Made by a program: the position numbers and the translations under genes. This document shows positions 9,263-18,309 of a stretch of 64,000 nucleotides of DNA, piece after piece. A model generated the notes under the pieces. It had not been told where the DNA came from and made no database searches. It saw only the letters and a list, made by a program, of their open reading frames with translations. This DNA is from DASUVM01 sp036378955 (GTDB lineage: Bacteria; Patescibacteriota; Saccharimonadia; Saccharimonadales; Saccharimonadaceae): positions 62,001 through 126,000 of the forward strand of contig DASUVM010000004.1 of assembly GCA_036378955.1 (NCBI GenBank). Reading direction: 5' to 3'. Position 1 is the stretch's first letter. Every line of letters begins with the position of its first letter.

Positions 9263-9608
9263 TCGGTTCATCAGCGATATGTACGCCCGCAGCCTCAAAC
9301 GGGCTGGGCATACTGTTGATGTTGCCTTAAGCGGCACCGAAGGGTTAGCGAAAGCGCTGGCTGGCGCTTACAATGTTATCTTACTTGATATTATGCTGCC
9401 CGAAAAGCAGGGAACAGAGGTATTGCAAGAGCTTCGCGGCACCAATTTCGATAAAGTACCACATTCACACATTATTGTTTTAACCAATTTCGATCAAGAC
9501 GAAGAATCTCGGGCCGTCATGCAAAGCAAAGCCGACGCTTATCTTATTAAGGCAGAAATAACACCTCGTAAATTAGTTGAAATTATTGAAAAACTACCTC
9601 AGCGATAA
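9225..9608 (+). CDS. Receiver-only response regulator
   Basis: A 127-residue stand-alone REC domain. Visible residues are the acidic pair (Asp12/Asp13), phosphoacceptor Asp55 in LLDIMLP, the switch Thr87 and Lys109. There is no DNA-binding or enzymatic output domain. The start codon lies inside the upstream kinase gene, a strong sign of a cognate pair. Output is probably through protein contact, as for CheY or Spo0F type receivers. Confidence 0.9.
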   Translation: MAGSKTILCIEDDRFISDMYARSLKRAGHTVDVALSGTEGLAKALAGAYNVILLDIMLPEKQGTEVLQELRGTNFDKVPHSHIIVLTNFDQDEESRAVMQSKADAYLIKAEITPRKLVEIIEKLPQR

Positions 9609-9715
9609 CAAAAGCTATCTGTATTTATGTAGCCTTTTATAAAGCAGACCACACGTTAGATTTAGTGAAAAATGCGCAGCATGTACGGTGGGTAAGAGCA
9701 CCCATCAGGGCGCTA

Positions 9716-9744
9716 TTGACTTTATATATCTAAAATGTTATTGT
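9716..9744 (+). promoter_or_regulatory. Promoter of the 9754 gene
   Basis: TTGACT (9716-9721), a 17-bp spacer and TATTGT (9739-9744), with the ATG at 9754 nine bases later. This spacing favours 9754 over the upstream in-frame GTG at 9688, which would lie before the promoter. Confidence 0.5.
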
Positions 9745-9753
9745 TTCATTGAT

Positions 9754-10401
9754 ATGGGTAGACATTCATTACAAGAACGCAATATTAGCCACCAATACTT
9801 TGCCGCCACGGCTATCATTGACCGAGAATACCATGTGAATAACAGGCCTCTCGAGCAGCTGCCGTCAGAACGAGATGTGCTTCAGCCAACCGAGCTTGGT
9901 GCAGTAACAATTGAAATATTTAATAATATTGTTCAAAATTTTGAATCTGAAAAACCACGCTTGAAAACACGCTTGAAAAAAGCGGGCAAGACGGTCATAA
10001 GCCTACTAAAGTCAATTCGCTTTGAATATGCTCAACCCGCAAGCAAAAAGTCAAAGTTAGAAGAAATCTATGATATGCCCATCGAGGACATCGATGACGC
10101 CATTACATCAGTATGGGCTAACGAACAAGATGGCATTCCATACGATCAACAAACGGAGTATCTGCGCCTGCTAAAATACGAAGACCATAATTTAACAGCT
10201 GATTTGGGTGAGGTTGAACAGCCAAGAATACATTTACTTACTCACGACAGAAGCGTCGCCACAGAACCCCACCCACAGTTTGTCGCAAAGGTCGCAGAAA
10301 TGATGCGCGTTCGTGCAAAAGCCGACCAGCGGCTAGCAACTATAGCAGGCCGGCCAGACTGGATCGCCCAAACTGGTAATTATAATACGCCCAATCTATA
10401 G
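9754..10401 (+). CDS. Hypothetical cytoplasmic protein
   Basis: A 215-residue hydrophilic protein with no transmembrane segment and no motif I recognise. The central part (about 65-90) is basic and Lys-rich (KPRLKTRLKKAGKTVISLLKSIRFEY), and the following third is acidic. The frame also opens at a GTG at 9688, but the -10 box at 9739-9744 makes the ATG at 9754 the likely start, again with almost no leader. It lies between a receiver gene and tRNA-Glu. Function unknown. Confidence 0.5.
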   Translation: MGRHSLQERNISHQYFAATAIIDREYHVNNRPLEQLPSERDVLQPTELGAVTIEIFNNIVQNFESEKPRLKTRLKKAGKTVISLLKSIRFEYAQPASKKSKLEEIYDMPIEDIDDAITSVWANEQDGIPYDQQTEYLRLLKYEDHNLTADLGEVEQPRIHLLTHDRSVATEPHPQFVAKVAEMMRVRAKADQRLATIAGRPDWIAQTGNYNTPNL

Positions 10402-10439
10402 ACGACAGGCTCAAATCCTGATAAAATACCCCTCTGTAT

Positions 10440-10516
10440 GGCCCCTTCGTCTAGTGGTCCAGGATATCTGGTTCTCATCCAGAAGACCGCGGGTTCGAAT
10501 CCCGCAGGGGTCACCA
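10440..10516 (+). tRNA. tRNA-Glu (anticodon CUC)
   Basis: A complete cloverleaf. The acceptor stem GGCCCCT pairs with AGGGGTC (one G-U pair). The anticodon stem CTGG/CCAG encloses the loop TTCTCAT, giving anticodon CTC. The T-arm GCGGGTTCGAATCCCGC is perfect, and CCA is encoded at 10514-10516. The identity follows from the anticodon and from the close match to bacterial tRNA-Glu, including the CCCCTTCGTCTAG 5' segment. Confidence 0.95.
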
Positions 10517-10557
10517 TAAGAGATTATTGTCCAATCTGGGAGCACCCTACTGGGTAC

Positions 10558-10592
10558 AAAAAACCTTCACAAAATTGTGGAGGTTTTTGTTT
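10558..10592 (+). terminator. Rho-independent terminator after tRNA-Glu
   Basis: AAAAACCTTCACAA pairs with TTGTGGAGGTTTTT (14 bp with one G-U pair), ending in a T-rich run. It lies 42 bases past the tRNA. The A-tract on the 5' side would let it also work from the other strand. Confidence 0.8.
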
Positions 10593-10719
10593 CTTTGAGT
10601 ACATCTGTTAGTAGCTCCACAATTTATTTTTCCTTAAGGTGTATCTGCGAAAGTGATAATATAAAAATACTTTACTTTAATATAAATATAATTTACTATT
10701 ACTATTAGGAGAAATGATC

Positions 10720-10935
10720 ATGATCCGCAAAGATTCAATAAAAAACACTGTTTATGAGCATCGTGTGCTACGTCGAATGTCTCAGCAAGAATTAGCGCAA
10801 CTTGCTGGAGTCTCCAAGCAAACCATCTACCTGATGGAGCGTGGCGATTATTCGCCCTCGCTGTTGTTGGCGTTTCGGCTGGCGCGAATATTTGAGGCTG
10901 ATATTACTAACCTTTTTCATTATAAGGAGAACTAG
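10720..10935 (+). CDS. Xre/Cro-type transcriptional regulator
   Basis: A 71-residue protein that is essentially one HTH_3 domain, with the YEHRVLRRMSQQELAQLAGVSKQTIYLMERG segment typical of the short YozG/plasmid-type regulators. An earlier in-frame ATG lies at 10714. AGGAG is 8 bases from the ATG at 10720 but only 2 from 10714, so 10720 is chosen. It is followed 2 bases later by a small membrane protein gene; the two form a known type of regulator/DUF2178-like pair. The AT-rich surroundings and strong Shine-Dalgarno sequences suggest horizontal origin. Confidence 0.85.
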   Translation: MIRKDSIKNTVYEHRVLRRMSQQELAQLAGVSKQTIYLMERGDYSPSLLLAFRLARIFEADITNLFHYKEN

Positions 10936-10937
10936 AT

Positions 10938-11231
10938 ATGTTTACTCAACCTTTTGCCCTTGAGGACTGGATGATGGTCGCCTTCGCTACCTTGTGTGCT
11001 GTACTCATCTGTATTTTTGTCATTCAGGCCAAGCGCCTAGGGCGACCCGACGAACGAAGTAGCCGTATACGTGCCGAGATGTTGGCGGCGACATTTATAA
11101 GCTTGCTGGTGAGCGTTCCTTTAGTGTCGGTGTTGGTGCCGGTTAATTACAAAGTTCTTATTGCGGTTGCTTTTAGTTTACTTGTGGGTATTCTTTTTCA
11201 AAAGATTACTCGAAAGCGTCAAATTTTATAG
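10938..11231 (+). CDS. Small membrane protein, DUF2178-like
   Basis: A 97-residue protein with three predicted transmembrane helices and a basic tail (KITRKRQIL). Its position behind a short Xre regulator and its size match DUF2178-type small membrane proteins, whose role is not known. A good Shine-Dalgarno sequence (AAGGAGAAC) precedes the ATG. The 3' end runs directly into the frame of the truncated Fic gene, which looks like a recombination junction. Confidence 0.65.
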   Translation: MFTQPFALEDWMMVAFATLCAVLICIFVIQAKRLGRPDERSSRIRAEMLAATFISLLVSVPLVSVLVPVNYKVLIAVAFSLLVGILFQKITRKRQIL

Positions 11232-11635
11232 CGATTACTTGGTTTCATGCTGAATTTGAAACCATCCACCCATTTAATGAGGGTAATGGTCGGGTGGGGC
11301 GCATACTTATTAACCAACAACTGATGAGTCAAGGGTATCCACCAATTATTATACCCAACAAAGGCAAGCGTACAGATTACTATCCTGCATTTGATTCATA
11401 CCGTATTGGCGGTAAATCTGATGATTTTACGGAATTATTTGCTGGATTACTCATAGAGTCACTTTACAAGCGTATTACGCTTTTGTCAGCACCAAAAGTT
11501 GCTACCGTATCCGCATGGGCTAAAGCGAATAACGTGGCAGGGAATATTGCTGCCAATAAAGCGTCACGAGGTACAATTCCGGCGTTTCATATGCGCGAAA
11601 GGTGGATGATTGCCGCCGATTTTAAAGAAGAGTAG
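11177..11635 (+). pseudogene. Fic-domain protein remnant, N-terminus missing
   Basis: The frame that is open from 11177 encodes WFHAEFETIHPF, then the complete Fic signature HPFNEGNGRVGR (bases 11267-11302), and continues to a stop at 11635. Fic proteins transfer AMP or other groups onto target proteins, with the His of this motif as catalytic base. Upstream the frame is blocked by TAG at 11174 and has no start codon. The first possible start is a GTG at 11294 inside the motif, after the catalytic His. The N-terminal half is therefore absent, and the 5' part overlaps the preceding small membrane gene in another frame. Most likely a dead remnant left by recombination. Confidence 0.75.
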
Positions 11636-11743
11636 CTAGTTAATTCCAAGTCAACCAAGGCTCTGGTAAACAATGTTCCACCTAATATTCCAGTGAGGTC
11701 ACCGGCAGGGTACGAATTTTGTCACAATATTTGATGAAAATGT

Positions 11744-13582
11744 TTAAGCGCTGGTAACTTTAGTCGAGGCTCGGCGAGCCAGAGCCGTCCAGCGGAACGC
11801 TGGTTCTTGGTATACCATCGAAATTATCTCTTCTCTGCTATAGCCTTTTTGCTCCAGCAAAGCGAGTGCCTCGGTCCATTTTTTTAAATCTTTAGTGTAG
11901 TCTTCACCGAATACTTGATCGATAATCTCTCGAACCTTTAACGGATCTATGACGAGGTCCTCATATGAACCCTTTGCTGTTAGAACTTCAATTTCTTCCT
12001 GCAATTCCTTTTGTATTAGTTCGGGAAGCTCAATGAGCCTAGAGGCATATTGAGCTTTGTAGTCATAGCTTGGTACATCACGCAAAATCAAGTAGATGGC
12101 CCCAGGAGCTTTGCCTGCAGTATAAAAAGCGATGATTTCGTCTCGAGCCCGACGATCAACACCCATGCTCGCCCGATGCAAGCGCACCGTCCCTTCAAGT
12201 AGTTCCTGGAGGGCTTCACTCGCTGGCAGCTCCCGGCTGATTACTCGTCGTATGAGTTCGTATTGTCCGGTTTGCCAATCTAATGGCTCAAATAGAGCAT
12301 TGAACTGATGCTGATCTTCATGTACTCGCGTAAGGTCGGCTCGGCTGTCATCGAACTTGTCGACATACTGCAAGGTGGTCGATCTCACCTCTACATCTTG
12401 CCCCTTTTGCACTTGCACTTCGAAGACCGTCCCGTAAATTTGCAAGCCAAAACCAATCTGCTCATTAATCTGTAAATTGTAGATAGAAGATGGCCCAGCT
12501 GATTCTAGACCAATGGGTGTTACGCCATACGGAGTCCAGTTAAGGTTGGCGATCACCCTGCTTGGATCTTGAGTATCGCTCAGGGCCAGCTGAAGATGCT
12601 CATCCGAACCGCTCAAAGCAGTCTTCGTAAGTTCGTATTCTCGATTATCGGCACCTTTGATGCGTAATGACTCTGGTAACCGAGGAAAGATAACACTTTG
12701 GCCAATGGTAACTTCTTCTACCAACTCACGTTTCCGGGGCAAGTATGAGCCGTTCTCGGCTGTAATGGTACCGGCTAATTCATCAATGTTGCAATCTTGT
12801 AGCGCGAATCCAGATGTTTGGCCTGCCGCAATACGAGCCTCTTCATCTAGCTCTTGATTTCCGTTATGAATCCTGCTGTAGTCATCAGGGTTCCAGCAGC
12901 GAAACATGATTGTCATGGGCCCGGTAACAACTTCTAGGTTCCCCTGTGGAGGAAAACCGAAACAGGCCTGAAATAACTCAGTATCATCAGGATATCGGGC
13001 ACGGTATTTTTCAACAGCGCGATGCTTATCTTCATAGGCTTCTATAGCACGTTTAAAAGCTAGAAGCTGAGTATAGTTAAGCTTGTATTGTTCGGCAGTA
13101 TCCGCCACTAGTTGCCATAGCTCAGCCGCACTTGTATCGCCAGAGCCTTGAACCTTGTCGAACAGCGATTGAATTATAGCCGCCATGCCTCTTTGCTGTG
13201 CCTCTAACTGGTGCTTAAAATTTCCTAGCTTAGCTAGCTTAATTTCATGCTGCTCTGCAGGGCTTAACGCTAATTCACCCTCAGTGAGATTCCTGATATT
13301 TTTTAAGGCTTTTTCGGGTTCAAAAGGCTGGTAATGAAGAGTATCTTGCACCACCTGTTCATCTTTATCAAATTCTACACCAGGGTAAAGATCTTTAGGG
13401 GAGAGTTCTTCGAGGGAGGGGTTTTCGGTGTAAGTATCCGTTTCTGTTTCGTCAAAATCATCATATAGGTCATCCTCATCGGTATCACCCTTATGCACCA
13501 AACGAGCAAATGTTTCTTTGTTAGAATGAGGTGTTTGTTCTTCTTTAATCTCTGATTGCCGGGGTTCGGATTCTGCATGCAT
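11744..13582 (-). CDS. Large cytoplasmic protein with HExxH motif, putative metallopeptidase
   Basis: A 612-residue protein without signal peptide or membrane helix. Residues 1-85 are very acidic and probably disordered. Residues 85-210 are helical. The C-terminal half contains VHEDQHQFN, with His421, Glu422 and His425 in HExxH arrangement. About 57 residues later comes RARDEIIAF, with Glu482 as a possible third zinc ligand, as in gluzincins. This suggests a zinc-dependent peptidase, but the overall family is not one I recognise and HExxH can occur by chance. It is transcribed divergently from the giant sensor kinase, sharing a 136-bp intergenic region, which hints at a functional link. Confidence 0.55.
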   Translation of the reverse strand: MHAESEPRQSEIKEEQTPHSNKETFARLVHKGDTDEDDLYDDFDETETDTYTENPSLEELSPKDLYPGVEFDKDEQVVQDTLHYQPFEPEKALKNIRNLTEGELALSPAEQHEIKLAKLGNFKHQLEAQQRGMAAIIQSLFDKVQGSGDTSAAELWQLVADTAEQYKLNYTQLLAFKRAIEAYEDKHRAVEKYRARYPDDTELFQACFGFPPQGNLEVVTGPMTIMFRCWNPDDYSRIHNGNQELDEEARIAAGQTSGFALQDCNIDELAGTITAENGSYLPRKRELVEEVTIGQSVIFPRLPESLRIKGADNREYELTKTALSGSDEHLQLALSDTQDPSRVIANLNWTPYGVTPIGLESAGPSSIYNLQINEQIGFGLQIYGTVFEVQVQKGQDVEVRSTTLQYVDKFDDSRADLTRVHEDQHQFNALFEPLDWQTGQYELIRRVISRELPASEALQELLEGTVRLHRASMGVDRRARDEIIAFYTAGKAPGAIYLILRDVPSYDYKAQYASRLIELPELIQKELQEEIEVLTAKGSYEDLVIDPLKVREIIDQVFGEDYTKDLKKWTEALALLEQKGYSREEIISMVYQEPAFRWTALARRASTKVTSA

Positions 13583-13682
13583 AAGCTTATTCTAACATTT
13601 TTCACTATATTATCCAGTTTTGAGCTGTTCGCTCATTCTCGCCGATTAAGCTACAGAATCCATATTTGCAACATATAGCCAC

Positions 13683-13711
13683 TGACGGACAGAAGCTTGT
13701 TGGTGTATTAT
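13683..13711 (+). promoter_or_regulatory. Promoter of the giant sensor kinase, leaderless geometry
   Basis: TGACGG (13683-13688), a 17-bp spacer and TATTAT (13706-13711), then 7 bases to the ATG at 13719. No Shine-Dalgarno sequence is present. Confidence 0.45.
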
Positions 13712-13718
13712 TTAAATA

Positions 13719-16700
13719 ATGGTCAATAAAACATCAAAGGTTGAGTTTGATGACAACGTTTTGAGGGTAACGATTATTGATGATATCTCTGATGAAATTG
13801 CGCAAAAACTTATTCAAGAGGCGCAAGAGCTCTCTCGTTCCGCTCAGCGTAATAACGTAAAGGTGCCACTGCTCGTAGATGTCACAACTACAAGCGTTGG
13901 CAACATTGTAAAGAGGTTAACAAAAACGCTTATCGATGAAATCAACCCGGAACGGGTAGTGCTTTTAGGCACATCTGGCGATAAGGCTAGCTTCTTCAAA
14001 GATACAACTAATCAGAGGGTTAAGGTAAAAGCCTTTGCCTCTTCTAAAAAAGCCAGACGATGGCTAGGTCGCAAACGATTATTTGGGAGCCTTAGCCCTC
14101 GCGGACTCTTAATAGCCGGTGCTGGGGTTACCATTTTGGCACTTGCCTGGCAACAACTTATTGCACCCCTATTATTGCAGCTGCCGAGCAACTTTTCTTA
14201 TCAGGCGACGGTTATTTCCTATGACAATTTTTATGACGATCGAATCGCTGGCTATGAAGGCAAGACGCTTTCCGATACACGCTTCGGCTACCAGGCCATC
14301 GCCAGACGAGATGGTGTGCTTGATATAAAAAATAAATTTGAAGTCAGTACTACCAGTGGGCAAAAAATATTTGCCGTAGAGCGAGTTTATGGCATTGACC
14401 AAAAAACATGGCAGCACGTACCCGAAAGAGGCGATCGCACACGCGCCGGCTATCTATTTGCACCAACTAATCTGGTAAAAGAAGATTTTATCTATTGGCA
14501 TGTCAACTATGATTCGCCGGCACTTATGAAGTTCCAGGAAGAGGAAGAAGTTCTTGGCTTAACAACTTATCGCTATGCGGCAGATTTTCGGGCCGACCAA
14601 ACCAAAGAGCTGGCCGACCTGCCCGGCGTTGGCGAAACACGCGGCATTAATACAGATGTAAATTTACACCTGTGGATAGAACCCCGATCTGGCCACCTCG
14701 TTAAATACGAAGACCGCGCAACGGCCTACTTCTACGAGCTTGCAACCGGCAAGCGCCTGAACCCATGGAACCAGTTTAACAACACCTACAATTTTAACTC
14801 AGTGGCCGCTCAAGTTCGGCTCGCCAGACAAGCAATGCAGCACCAAGAGCTCATCGAGATTATCACCCCCCTGACGCTAGTGGCAGTTGCTATGGTGTTA
14901 ATTATGTGGTCTATCATATTGTCACGCCGTAGAAAAAAAGAAGATATAACAGCCAAGGCATGGGCACTGACGGGCGCAGCCACCATAGCTATCGTCACTT
15001 TAGCGGTTGGGGTGGGGTGGGTAACAAATAACGTTCTTTTGACGCGTTTGCACCCCTCATTCCCGGCTATGCACCCACTAACAGCAATGAATTTGCTTAT
15101 TTTCGCGAGCGTCTTATATGTGATAGCACAGTTTCGAATGAGCCGTAAGGTGAAGCTAGTAATATGCGCCTTATTGTCTCTAGTAATCATTTCAGCAGTG
15201 TTTTATTTTATTCACCTTATTTTTGGGCTACAACTTGGCGTCGACACACTACTGAAAATGCTTCGGCTACCGCCATCAACTGGTGTTTCACCTAATACCG
15301 CAATCTGCTTCTTGCTTATTGCAATTGCAATTTTATTATCTCTGTATTTCAAAAATCGAATAGCCAGCTATGTGACACAAGGGATATTCCTGGTGGCTTT
15401 GGGTCTCGGGGTTTTTGCTGTTGGCGGGTATGCATTTAGCCTGCAGACACTCGTTACTATCACCTGGTTTAAAACCATGGCACTGCACACTGCACTACTC
15501 ACGATTGCACTGGTTGTAAGTATCTTCTTGCTGCACCCTGATTGGAACATTACCAAGCGGGTGCAGAGCGCCAGCAGGCATATTTGGCTTTCACTTGTTG
15601 TCTTGCTGGTATTATTGGCTGCAACCGGCTTTTCTTGGCAATCCGCAATTGCTAATTCAGTGAGGCGAACAGAGCTACGTTTTCAAACAGACACCAATAG
15701 TCTTGAAACGACAGTTATAACAGAGCTGACAAAGTATGTAAACGCCCTGTACGGTGTCCGGGGGTTGCTGGCAGCCTCAAATGAAGTAAGCAGGGAAGAG
15801 TGGAAGGCGTATGTAGATGATCTGCATTTGCAGCAGAACTACCCCGGTATGTCGGGGCTGGGGTTTGCGCAGCTGGTGGCTCCTTCGCAAAAAGCAGCTC
15901 ATATCGCCGAAATCCGCAGCCAAGGTTTCCCTACTTATAATATACACCCTGAAGGCACGAGGGAACTGTATAGCTCCATTTTATATATTGAGCCCTTCAA
16001 CGAGCGCAACCAGCGTGCATTCGGATACGATATGCTTTCAGAGTCGGTTCGGCGGCAAGCCATGGAATATGCCCGCGACACCGGCGAAGCCACGCTTTCG
16101 GGCAAGGTCACACTAGTGCAAGAGACGACAGTCGACCGCCAAGCGGGAATGTTGATCTACCTGCCAGTGTACCGTCACGGAGCATCGTTAACCTCTCTAG
16201 AGAATCGGCGGGCAGCTCTGGTAGGCTATGTGTATACCCCTATTCGAATCAGTAGTTTTATGCGGCCCATCTTAAACAACCAGGCGGGAGGTATTGATGT
16301 TGACCTGTTTGATACACCTGACGCGAACAGGGCAGGCGCCTCTAACCGGCTATTCGCTACCGATACATCTGGCCGCACTGCTAACTTCACAAGAACAGAA
16401 ACGACTACCGTCGCCAATCACGGCCTCACATTCCGTTTTTCGACTCTGCCGGCATATGATACTGATGCTTCTGAATCATTGCCTGGCATCGTACTGCATG
16501 GCGGTCTAACGCTAAGTGTTCTATTGGCGCTCTTAACATTTCTACTTAGTTCTTCGCGGAGCCGGGCGCTAAAGCTTGCCCAGCTCATGACGAATGATTT
16601 GCGAGAGGAGCGAAACCTGGCTATCACCAACGAACGAAAGCTCCAGGCGATTTTAAAGAGCATCGGTGATGGCGTTTTTGTTATCGATCCGAAAGGAACA

Positions 16701-17750
16701 ATTATTTTATTCAATAAGGCAGCCGAGCTGATCAGCGGGTTCTCTGGCATTGAAGCTGTCGGGCAGCACTACAAAACGATATTCGACTTTCGCAGCGAAA
16801 AAACCGGCAGGCCCGTGAACGACTTTATTGCGGTTGCACTTGGGGGCAAAGCAGCACAAATGGCAAGTTATACATTGCTGAAGCGCAAAGATGGTAAATC
16901 GATTCCTGTCGCCGACAGCGCAGCAGCTGTCATGAGCACTAGCGGTGATATTGATGGTGCCGTTATAGTTTTTCGAGATATCTCACGGGAGCGAGAGCTA
17001 GAGAAAACAAAAGACGAGTTCCTCTCTATCGCTTCACACGAGCTTAGAACACCCATGGGGGCAGTGCGAGCCAATACGGCCATGATGCTCGATGGTGATT
17101 TTGGGCCGGTCAACAAAGGCTTGGTCGACCCGCTAAGAGACGTTCATGCTTCGTCAGTGCGGCTCGTTGAGCTTATTAATGACCTTTTGAGTGCCGCTCG
17201 AATAGAAGCAGGACGAATGAAATTTACGCTCAATGAATTCGACCCAGCAGACATCTTAAAAAGTACAGTGAGAGACCTTGCGCCACTCGCGTCAGAAAAG
17301 GGCCTTAGGCTTTCTTTTGAGGGCGAAACCGCGCCCATACAGGCAGACCTAAACAAATTGCGCCAGGTGTTAACCAACCTTATCGGTAATGCGCTCAAAT
17401 TTACCAAAGATGGAGCTATTACGGTGAGCGGCAGGTTACGAGATGATATGCTAGAGGTAGCAGTGACCGATACGGGTATTGGCATCGCCTTGGCCGAGCA
17501 GAAACGGCTCTTCGGCAAGTTTAGCCAGATTGGCTCCGAGGAATCGGGTAAGCCGGTAGGTACCGGCCTCGGGTTATACATCTCGCGACAAATGATGCGT
17601 AAGATGGGCGGCGAGCTATGGCTACAGGCCTCTAGACCCGACAAAGGTAGCACCTTTAAGCTTAGCGTTCCCCGTGCGCATACGAGTAGTGCCCGTAAAG
17701 TTAAGCGAGCCATTACACAAGAAGCTGAAGAGCATACGGATCAAAAATAA
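13719..17750 (+). CDS. Giant multidomain sensor histidine kinase (STAS-like, DUF3068-like, CHASE, PAS)
   Basis: A 1343-residue kinase. Residues 1-125 resemble SpoIIAA/STAS-like proteins. A helix at about 127-150 follows. About 150-385 is an extracytoplasmic region close to DUF3068, the actinobacterial PorA-like family (YDNFYDD, VYGIDQKTWQHVPERGDR, WIEPRSGHLVKYEDR). Then come about eight helices to 655, an extracytoplasmic CHASE ligand-binding domain (about 690-900), another helix, PAS (about 970-1085), HisKA with His1107 in ASHELRTP, and HATPase ending near 1320. A lone receiver gene follows 21 bases downstream. The DUF3068 part fused to a kinase is unusual. The start lies 7 bases after a -10 box. 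Confidence 0.9.
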   Translation: MVNKTSKVEFDDNVLRVTIIDDISDEIAQKLIQEAQELSRSAQRNNVKVPLLVDVTTTSVGNIVKRLTKTLIDEINPERVVLLGTSGDKASFFKDTTNQRVKVKAFASSKKARRWLGRKRLFGSLSPRGLLIAGAGVTILALAWQQLIAPLLLQLPSNFSYQATVISYDNFYDDRIAGYEGKTLSDTRFGYQAIARRDGVLDIKNKFEVSTTSGQKIFAVERVYGIDQKTWQHVPERGDRTRAGYLFAPTNLVKEDFIYWHVNYDSPALMKFQEEEEVLGLTTYRYAADFRADQTKELADLPGVGETRGINTDVNLHLWIEPRSGHLVKYEDRATAYFYELATGKRLNPWNQFNNTYNFNSVAAQVRLARQAMQHQELIEIITPLTLVAVAMVLIMWSIILSRRRKKEDITAKAWALTGAATIAIVTLAVGVGWVTNNVLLTRLHPSFPAMHPLTAMNLLIFASVLYVIAQFRMSRKVKLVICALLSLVIISAVFYFIHLIFGLQLGVDTLLKMLRLPPSTGVSPNTAICFLLIAIAILLSLYFKNRIASYVTQGIFLVALGLGVFAVGGYAFSLQTLVTITWFKTMALHTALLTIALVVSIFLLHPDWNITKRVQSASRHIWLSLVVLLVLLAATGFSWQSAIANSVRRTELRFQTDTNSLETTVITELTKYVNALYGVRGLLAASNEVSREEWKAYVDDLHLQQNYPGMSGLGFAQLVAPSQKAAHIAEIRSQGFPTYNIHPEGTRELYSSILYIEPFNERNQRAFGYDMLSESVRRQAMEYARDTGEATLSGKVTLVQETTVDRQAGMLIYLPVYRHGASLTSLENRRAALVGYVYTPIRISSFMRPILNNQAGGIDVDLFDTPDANRAGASNRLFATDTSGRTANFTRTETTTVANHGLTFRFSTLPAYDTDASESLPGIVLHGGLTLSVLLALLTFLLSSSRSRALKLAQLMTNDLREERNLAITNERKLQAILKSIGDGVFVIDPKGTIILFNKAAELISGFSGIEAVGQHYKTIFDFRSEKTGRPVNDFIAVALGGKAAQMASYTLLKRKDGKSIPVADSAAAVMSTSGDIDGAVIVFRDISRERELEKTKDEFLSIASHELRTPMGAVRANTAMMLDGDFGPVNKGLVDPLRDVHASSVRLVELINDLLSAARIEAGRMKFTLNEFDPADILKSTVRDLAPLASEKGLRLSFEGETAPIQADLNKLRQVLTNLIGNALKFTKDGAITVSGRLRDDMLEVAVTDTGIGIALAEQKRLFGKFSQIGSEESGKPVGTGLGLYISRQMMRKMGGELWLQASRPDKGSTFKLSVPRAHTSSARKVKRAITQEAEEHTDQK

Positions 17751-17771
17751 ACTATAAGTGGAGCCTGTTTT

Positions 17772-18158
17772 ATGAGCAAAGTACTGATCATAGAAGACGA
17801 TGTACCCTATCAAAAAGTTTATAAAAGAAAGTTTGAAGCCTCAGGATATACAGTTGAGGTTGCAGGGGACGGCATTGAGGGCCTTGAAAAGATGCGTTCT
17901 TTTCAGCCAGACATCGTCTTTTTAGATATTATGATGCCCAAGAAGGATGGCTTTCAGGTACTCGACGAGGCCAAAGCTGATGCCGCCATCAAAGACATAC
18001 CGATAGTTGTCATGACTAATCTTTCGACGGATGACGATAACCAAAAGCTGGAACAAAAAGGCGCGATCGATGTCATTATTAAGTCAAACAATGAACCGAA
18101 TGTTTTAGTTGTTAAGGCGCAAAAAGTTTTAGAGCAAAAAGCAAACACTGGGCTATAG
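17772..18158 (+). CDS. Receiver-only response regulator
   Basis: A 128-residue stand-alone REC domain with Glu8-Asp9-Asp10, phosphoacceptor Asp52 in FLDIMMPKKDG, Thr82 and Lys104. No output domain. It lies 21 bases after the giant CHASE/PAS kinase and is very likely its partner. Confidence 0.9.
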   Translation: MSKVLIIEDDVPYQKVYKRKFEASGYTVEVAGDGIEGLEKMRSFQPDIVFLDIMMPKKDGFQVLDEAKADAAIKDIPIVVMTNLSTDDDNQKLEQKGAIDVIIKSNNEPNVLVVKAQKVLEQKANTGL

Positions 18159-18309
18159 AGGGTACTGCCATATATATCACCTAGAAGTTGTATGACACGG
18201 TAACTGTGACCCGCAGTAGAAGCCATAGATTGAAGCACACAAGCAACACAATTTAGTGAGTTCTCTAACAAAGCAATAAAAAGTAGCAAAGCACTAGAAG
18301 GGAAGCATT

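Larger units (their letters stand above)
10402..10719. other. Intergenic stretch holding tRNA-Glu, a terminator and an AT-rich promoter region
   Basis: Contains the tRNA-Glu gene and its terminator (listed separately). From about 10600 an AT-rich tract leads to the Xre gene, with repeated TTTACT and TATAA elements (for example ATTTACTATTACTATTA at 10691-10707) that could hold an Xre operator. No protein-coding frame is evident. The base composition changes clearly from the tRNA side to the Xre side. Confidence 0.5.

Noticed and set aside
10440..11743. Integrated element with tRNA-derived attachment sites
   Set aside because: No duplicate of the tRNA 3' end and no integrase gene were found downstream, so only recombination at an unknown join can be claimed.
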